Positions 7,101 to 9,132 of a stretch of 9,132 nucleotides of DNA are shown here, piece by piece; the first letter of the stretch is position 1, and every line of letters starts with the position of its first letter. Both the position numbers and the translations under genes were made by a program. Below the pieces are notes generated by a model, which was not told the origin of the DNA, did not search any database, and saw only the letters and a list, made by a program, of their open reading frames with translations. Origin of the DNA: JAFMIX01 sp031371425 (GTDB lineage: Bacteria > Verrucomicrobiota > Verrucomicrobiia > Limisphaerales > JAFMIX01); assembly GCA_031371425.1 (NCBI GenBank), contig JANMJO010000139.1, forward strand, positions 1-9,132. The letters are read 5' to 3'.

Positions 7101-7847
7101 GCGCGCCACGCGATTGCGCCGCGTGCCGACCGCGCCCTGGCTGAATTTGCAGACGGCGTTCTCCAGCCAGCCCGCGAGTTCCACCTCGACGGCGGCGGCC
7201 GAGGTGTTTTTCACCGCGAACTCCATCACCGTCGCCGGCAGGCCGGAGTCGTCGGCGTTCAGCGGGATGAACGGCGAATACGCCTCCAGCTTCACCGCCA
7301 CCGGACACGCGGCGTCACGGTAGTTGACCGTGCCGATGGGATATTGCCCGCAGAAGTCCACGTCGGGAAAACCGGATTTGTCGAGCCGCCGCACCTGCCC
7401 GTTCACCTTGAGCGCGAAACCTTGTTCGACCGGCGACTTGGCCTTCAGCGGTTTCGCGTAGTGATCCCCGCCGCTAAGCCCGACCAATCCCGGATCGGGC
7501 GCGTTGAAAATATCCCAATGCCAGAGCCGCCCGTCGCCGCCGAGGTAAAGCTGGCCCGCGCAAACGCCGCCCACCGGCATGCCGATGGTGTCGAGTTCCG
7601 CACCGCGATAAACCGTCGGCTCGCCGCGCGCGGTGAGCGAGCGCAGCCACGCGGCGCTCAGTTTCTTGTCGGCAGGGATGAGCGAATACGCGAAGTCCGC
7701 CGTGTCAAACGGCCCGGCGATGGCGGGCAGACGGGAGAAGGTCAATCCCAACACGGCGGCGGCGGACGTTTTGATAAAATCCCGTCGCGCCCATTGGCTC
7801 GCGGGAAAACTGGATTGGTGTTTCATATTTGATGTTTGTTTCTCCAT
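4164..7847 (-). CDS. Tat-exported GH116 (GBA2-like) beta-glycosidase with two inserted tandem modules
   Basis: A protein of 1227 residues from the ATG at 7847, two bases after the GH95 stop; Met8 at 7826 is an alternative start. A Tat signal is plain: RRDFIK at residues 21-26, a hydrophobic stretch (TSAAAVLGLTF) and a cleavage site near AIA44/G. The GH116 N-terminal domain begins about residue 80 (TIGMPVGGVCAGQLYLGG, WDIFNAP) and is interrupted by two modules at 268-421 and 427-581. The (alpha/alpha)6 catalytic domain (DUF608, about 725-1150) has the probable nucleophile Glu764 (YYFTEGVY) and acid/base Asp880 (ANTLDAEWFG), both set by family alignment from memory. The signature RRNPWNEVECGDHYGRAMASYG core supplies Glu1092 and Arg1101, which correspond to sugar-binding residues in characterised GH116. 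A beta-rich tail spans about 1160-1227. Without the insertion the length (about 910) is near the family norm. Known GH116 enzymes release beta-glucose, beta-xylose or GlcNAc, or cleave glucosylceramide; here a periplasmic or extracellular plant or algal glycan is more likely. Confidence 0.92.
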   Translation of the reverse strand: MEKQTSNMKHQSSFPASQWARRDFIKTSAAAVLGLTFSRLPAIAGPFDTADFAYSLIPADKKLSAAWLRSLTARGEPTVYRGAELDTIGMPVGGVCAGQLYLGGDGRLWHWDIFNAPDPGLVGLSGGDHYAKPLKAKSPVEQGFALKVNGQVRRLDKSGFPDVDFCGQYPIGTVNYRDAACPVAVKLEAYSPFIPLNADDSGLPATVMEFAVKNTSAAAVEVELAGWLENAVCKFSQGAVGTRRNRVARDGGMVRVESSALGGATDSEVFDDFEKPGYEGWTVEGAAFGSGPVAQSAVPGYQGSLGMHGKQSVNSHASAPGGDIGTKDAATGKLISREFTVKHEVIEFLIGGGANPGKLGLRLIVAGKIVRSATGADANTMASQSWDVRDLKGQTAHFEIVDDAPPGGWGNTGVDFIRFRDAGRADIVFADFEDGTYGAWKTEGTAFGSRPVTLAEIPAYQSPQTMGAHGAALVNSHASAPNSDVGAKDGATGRLISPEFTIERNFIRFLIGGGSLPEEIGLHLIVDGKVVRTACGSNDNKLRTDAFEVREFAGQKAHLEVVDQAVAGWGNIGVDYIVFTDEGGTAISAADAPDFGTLTLALLAAEAGDRACADTGDANPENIFQALNRSSESAEKAIPGKLIGAAGRRWTLKAGEERKAAFVIAWHFPRVEYTVPKVTDEMSGLRDFAKLKRYYARQFRDATGVAVFLGKDFARLSGETKRWRDTWYDSTLPHWLLDRMLLNVSTLATTTCHRFDNGRYYFTEGVYCCGGTCTHVWHYAQAIARIFPEIERDLRERVDYGIGFKDADGMIAHRGELGFSPATDGHAGSILRTLREHQMSPDAAFLKRNWPKIKQAVEWLVAQDENGDGLISRGQANTLDAEWFGEIAWISSLYVAALKAGAELAQEMGDTAAADKWTAIAAKGSEQIAQRLFHKDQYFIQKPDPAHLDKLGSGYGCEIDQVFGQSWAFQVGLSRVLPSAQTRQALNSLWRYNFTPDVGPFRQATPIKGGRWYAMAGEGGMIMSSFPDPENPKPIGDHHWSEMYFNECMSGFEHQVASHMVWEGGDLTEKGLAVTRMIHDRYHAARRNPWNEVECGDHYGRAMASYGVFTAACGFEHHGPKGHIGFAPRLTPENFRAPFTAAEGWGTFWQKRAARTTECGLQLRRGTLRLKTLSLALADGVSVSTAKVSLGQKAITAGVKVDGNRALVTFAEEIQLTTENELHLNLA
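6105..6569 (-). repeat. Inserted module copy 2 in the GH116 protein
   Basis: Residues 427-581, directly after copy 1 with about five linker residues. It shares the same landmarks in the same order: VFADFEDGTYGAWKTEG, AFGS, VNSHASAPNSDVG, GATGRLISPEFT, FLIGGG, LIVDGKVVR, GWGNIGVDYIVF. By eye about half the residues match copy 1, so the duplication is old or the copies diverged quickly. DNA identity is patchy (for example around the VNSHASAP codons). Confidence 0.75.
6585..7046 (-). repeat. Inserted module copy 1 in the GH116 protein
   Basis: Residues 268-421. It opens with VFDDFEKPGYEGWTVEGAAFG and contains VNSHASAPGGDIG, FLIGGG, LIVAGKIVR, the Trp-Asp-Val/Leu-Lys-Gly-Gln segment, and GWGNTGVDFIRF. 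This is the beta-sandwich module often found appended to GH32-like and other secreted enzymes in planctomycetes and Verrucomicrobia, where it has the form 'DFE..YG.W...G.AFG ... GWGHI.VD.I'. A carbohydrate-binding role is assumed, not shown. Confidence 0.75.
7767..7790 (-). other. Twin-arginine motif of the GH116 signal peptide
   Basis: The codons spell A-R-R-D-F-I-K-T (residues 20-27), matching the Tat consensus S/T-R-R-x-F-L-K closely. A hydrophobic alanine-rich stretch follows. This predicts export of the folded GH116 enzyme, in contrast to the Sec signal on the neighbouring GH2 enzyme. Confidence 0.8.
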
Positions 7848-7849
7848 GT

Positions 7850-9132
7850 TCAGTTGTTGGCTGGCGTTGTGAGAATCGTTTTGGTCACGCCATTCACCCG
7901 GACTTTGACCGGCTGCTTTACCTTGGACGCGATTTGATAGCGCGTCGCCTTGCCGTCCTGCCATTCGATGTCCACGGTAAATCCGCCGCGCGCGCGCAGG
8001 CCGGAAACTTTGCCCGTCGGCCACGCTTTCGGGAGTGCGGGCAGCAGTTCGATTTCACCGGCGTGAGATTGCAGGAGCATTTCGCAAACGCCGGCGGTGT
8101 AGCCGAAGTTGCCGTCAATCTGAAATGGCGGATGCGCATCGAGCAAGTTCGCGTAAACACCACCGCCATCCTGATAGTTCAAATGCGTCTCGCCGACGAA
8201 GCGCAACAGGTTGCAGATGAGTTTGTGAGCGCGGTCGCCATCGTGCAAACGCGCCCAGAGGTTGATTTTCCACGCCGTGCTCCAGCCGGTGCTCACATCG
8301 CCACGAGCATTGAGGGAGACGCGCGCGGCCTCGGCCAGTTTCGGCGTTGTGCGCGGCGAGATTTGACGGCCGGGATAAAGCGCAACCATGTGCGAGACGT
8401 GGCGGTGCTGGTCTTTCGGATCGTCGCGATCCACCATCCATTCCTGCAACTGTCCCCACTTGCCGATCTTCGGAGCAAGGAGTTGGTCGCGTTTCGCGGC
8501 GATGATGTTGCGGAAATCGCGGTCCACACCGAGTGCATCGGCGGCTTCAACGGTGTTGTTGAAAACGTCCCAGATGAGTTGTTGGTCGTGTGCAACTCCG
8601 TCTTCGCGCGGGCCGTGCTCGGGCGAGTAGCCGTTCGGCGCAACGAGCGTGCCGTCCGGCAAAGCCTTGAGCCGGTCGAGCCAGAACTCGCAGACTTCTT
8701 TCATCATCGGATAGGCCACCGTGCGGAGGTATTTTTTGTCGCCGGTGAAGGCGTAGTGTTCCCAGATGTTTTGCATGCACCACGCGCTCCCGGACTCAAC
8801 CCATTGCCACGAGCCGCCGCCAAAAATTCCATTCTCGCCGTGCAGTGTCCAACCGCGCGTGTGGAACTCCGCTTTGGTGGCCGCCTGGTGAATCTCGCGG
8901 GTGGAATTGAGCGAGGCTGAAAGAGCAGCATCCACTGTCCTGAGGTCAGCTTGCCGATCACGCCACGTTGCATCCGATGAAAGCAATGCTTCCGCAGCAC
9001 TCCATAGTGTTTCCGCGTCGGTAGCCACTGCAAGATTCTTGGACGCGACGAGTCCTACGAGCTTGGCTGCCTCGCGCTGAGCCCACCGCCAATCCTTGTC
9101 ACCGTAGTCGTGGTCGGCGATGCGTGCAGCTT
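7850..9132 (-). CDS. GH95 alpha-L-fucosidase-type hydrolase, C-terminal part, with unusual N-terminal segment
   Basis: The frame is open from the right edge (two leftover bases) to TGA at 7850-7852, giving 426 visible residues; the true start is outside. A GTG at 9028 is an internal codon that could serve as a start but lacks a Shine-Dalgarno sequence. From about nt 8905 onward it is typical GH95 (alpha/alpha)6-barrel sequence: RGWTLHGENGIFGG, WEHYAFTGDKKYL, then NGYSPEHGP with the probable general acid Glu (codon 8618-8620). RHVSHMVALYPG, STGWSTAWKINLWARL and PPFQIDGNFG follow, the last with the Asp (codon 8114-8116) matching the essential Asp of BbAfcA. The C-terminal beta domain ends in VRVNGVTKTIL. 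GH95 enzymes cleave terminal alpha-1,2-fucose, and some cleave alpha-L-galactose. The about 75 residues before position 8905 do not resemble GH95, and the catalytic Asn-x-Asn strand (usually NINxQMxYW) is absent about 50 residues before RGW, where it is expected. The visible frame may therefore be a chimera or a truncated enzyme. It heads the GH95-GH116-GH2 unit. Confidence 0.85.
   Translation of the reverse strand, partial: AARIADHDYGDKDWRWAQREAAKLVGLVASKNLAVATDAETLWSAAEALLSSDATWRDRQADLRTVDAALSASLNSTREIHQAATKAEFHTRGWTLHGENGIFGGGSWQWVESGSAWCMQNIWEHYAFTGDKKYLRTVAYPMMKEVCEFWLDRLKALPDGTLVAPNGYSPEHGPREDGVAHDQQLIWDVFNNTVEAADALGVDRDFRNIIAAKRDQLLAPKIGKWGQLQEWMVDRDDPKDQHRHVSHMVALYPGRQISPRTTPKLAEAARVSLNARGDVSTGWSTAWKINLWARLHDGDRAHKLICNLLRFVGETHLNYQDGGGVYANLLDAHPPFQIDGNFGYTAGVCEMLLQSHAGEIELLPALPKAWPTGKVSGLRARGGFTVDIEWQDGKATRYQIASKVKQPVKVRVNGVTKTILTTPANN
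8906..9132 (-). other. Non-GH95-like leading segment of the GH95 frame
   Basis: These 75 codons read in frame into the GH95 domain but match no GH95 feature I know. The peptide is Ala-rich and helical looking (WRWAQREAAKLVGLVASKN, then AETLWSAAEALLSSD). Counting by hand, 34 of 75 codons end in A or T, against 17 of the 75 that follow. The transition lies near the residues ASLN/STREIH. I do not recognise the segment. It may be a fused domain, a recombination remnant or an assembly join. Confidence 0.5.

Noticed and set aside
5409..7832. 807-codon open frame on the plus strand, opposite the GH116 gene
   Set aside because: It is an Arg/Ala/His-rich antisense shadow produced by high-GC third positions of the GH116 gene. 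It has no recognisable domain or ribosome binding site.
7848..8024. Upstream extension of the GH116 frame to an earlier ATG at 8024
   Set aside because: It would overlap the GH95 end by 175 bases and place 59 Arg-rich residues before a perfectly good Tat signal. The start at 7847 (or 7826) is preferred.
7829..8920. 363-codon plus-strand open frame opposite the GH95 region
   Set aside because: It is an antisense shadow. The minus strand carries clear GH95 motifs with catalytic residues.

Overview
The window looks like chromosomal DNA from a GC-rich, polysaccharide-degrading bacterium, most likely of the Verrucomicrobiota (or the wider PVC group). This is inferred from protein style, not from a marker gene. 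The signs are large secreted glycoside hydrolases with added carbohydrate-binding and beta-sandwich modules, a Tat-exported GH116 enzyme, an NPCBM-GH2 protein, an autotransporter-associated beta-strand-repeat surface protein, and no clear Shine-Dalgarno sequence at any of the starts that can be judged.

All four recognisable genes lie on the minus strand, so they read from right to left. At the right end (9132-7850) is the C-terminal part of a GH95 alpha-L-fucosidase-type enzyme whose start lies outside the window. Two bases later comes a GH116 (GBA2-like) beta-glycosidase (7847-4164) with a Tat signal and two tandem copies of a beta-rich module inserted in its N-terminal domain. Four bases later comes a GH2 beta-galactosidase-type enzyme (4159-1100) with a Sec signal, an N-terminal NPCBM domain and a C-terminal coiled coil. 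The 328-base gap 1099-772 follows. It holds an orphan stretch that still looks coding, and a weak hairpin plus T-tract. The 5' part of a secreted beta-strand-repeat protein (771-1) then runs off the left edge.

The three hydrolases are packed as one transcription unit. Their predicted activities would suit stepwise trimming of a fucosylated, galactosylated plant or algal polysaccharide: fucose removal (GH95), galactose removal (GH2) and beta-glucosyl or beta-xylosyl release (GH116). Fucogalactoxyloglucan is one candidate, but the substrate is an inference. No transporter, sulfatase or regulator is visible.

The points most worth checking are these: the visible N-terminal 75 residues of the GH95 frame do not look like GH95 and have different codon use, which suggests a chimeric junction near 8905; the GH116 protein carries a tandem module insertion; and the GH2 gene ends in a heptad coiled coil, just past which a different frame stays strongly coding-like for about 48 codons. 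No clearly new multi-gene system is evident.
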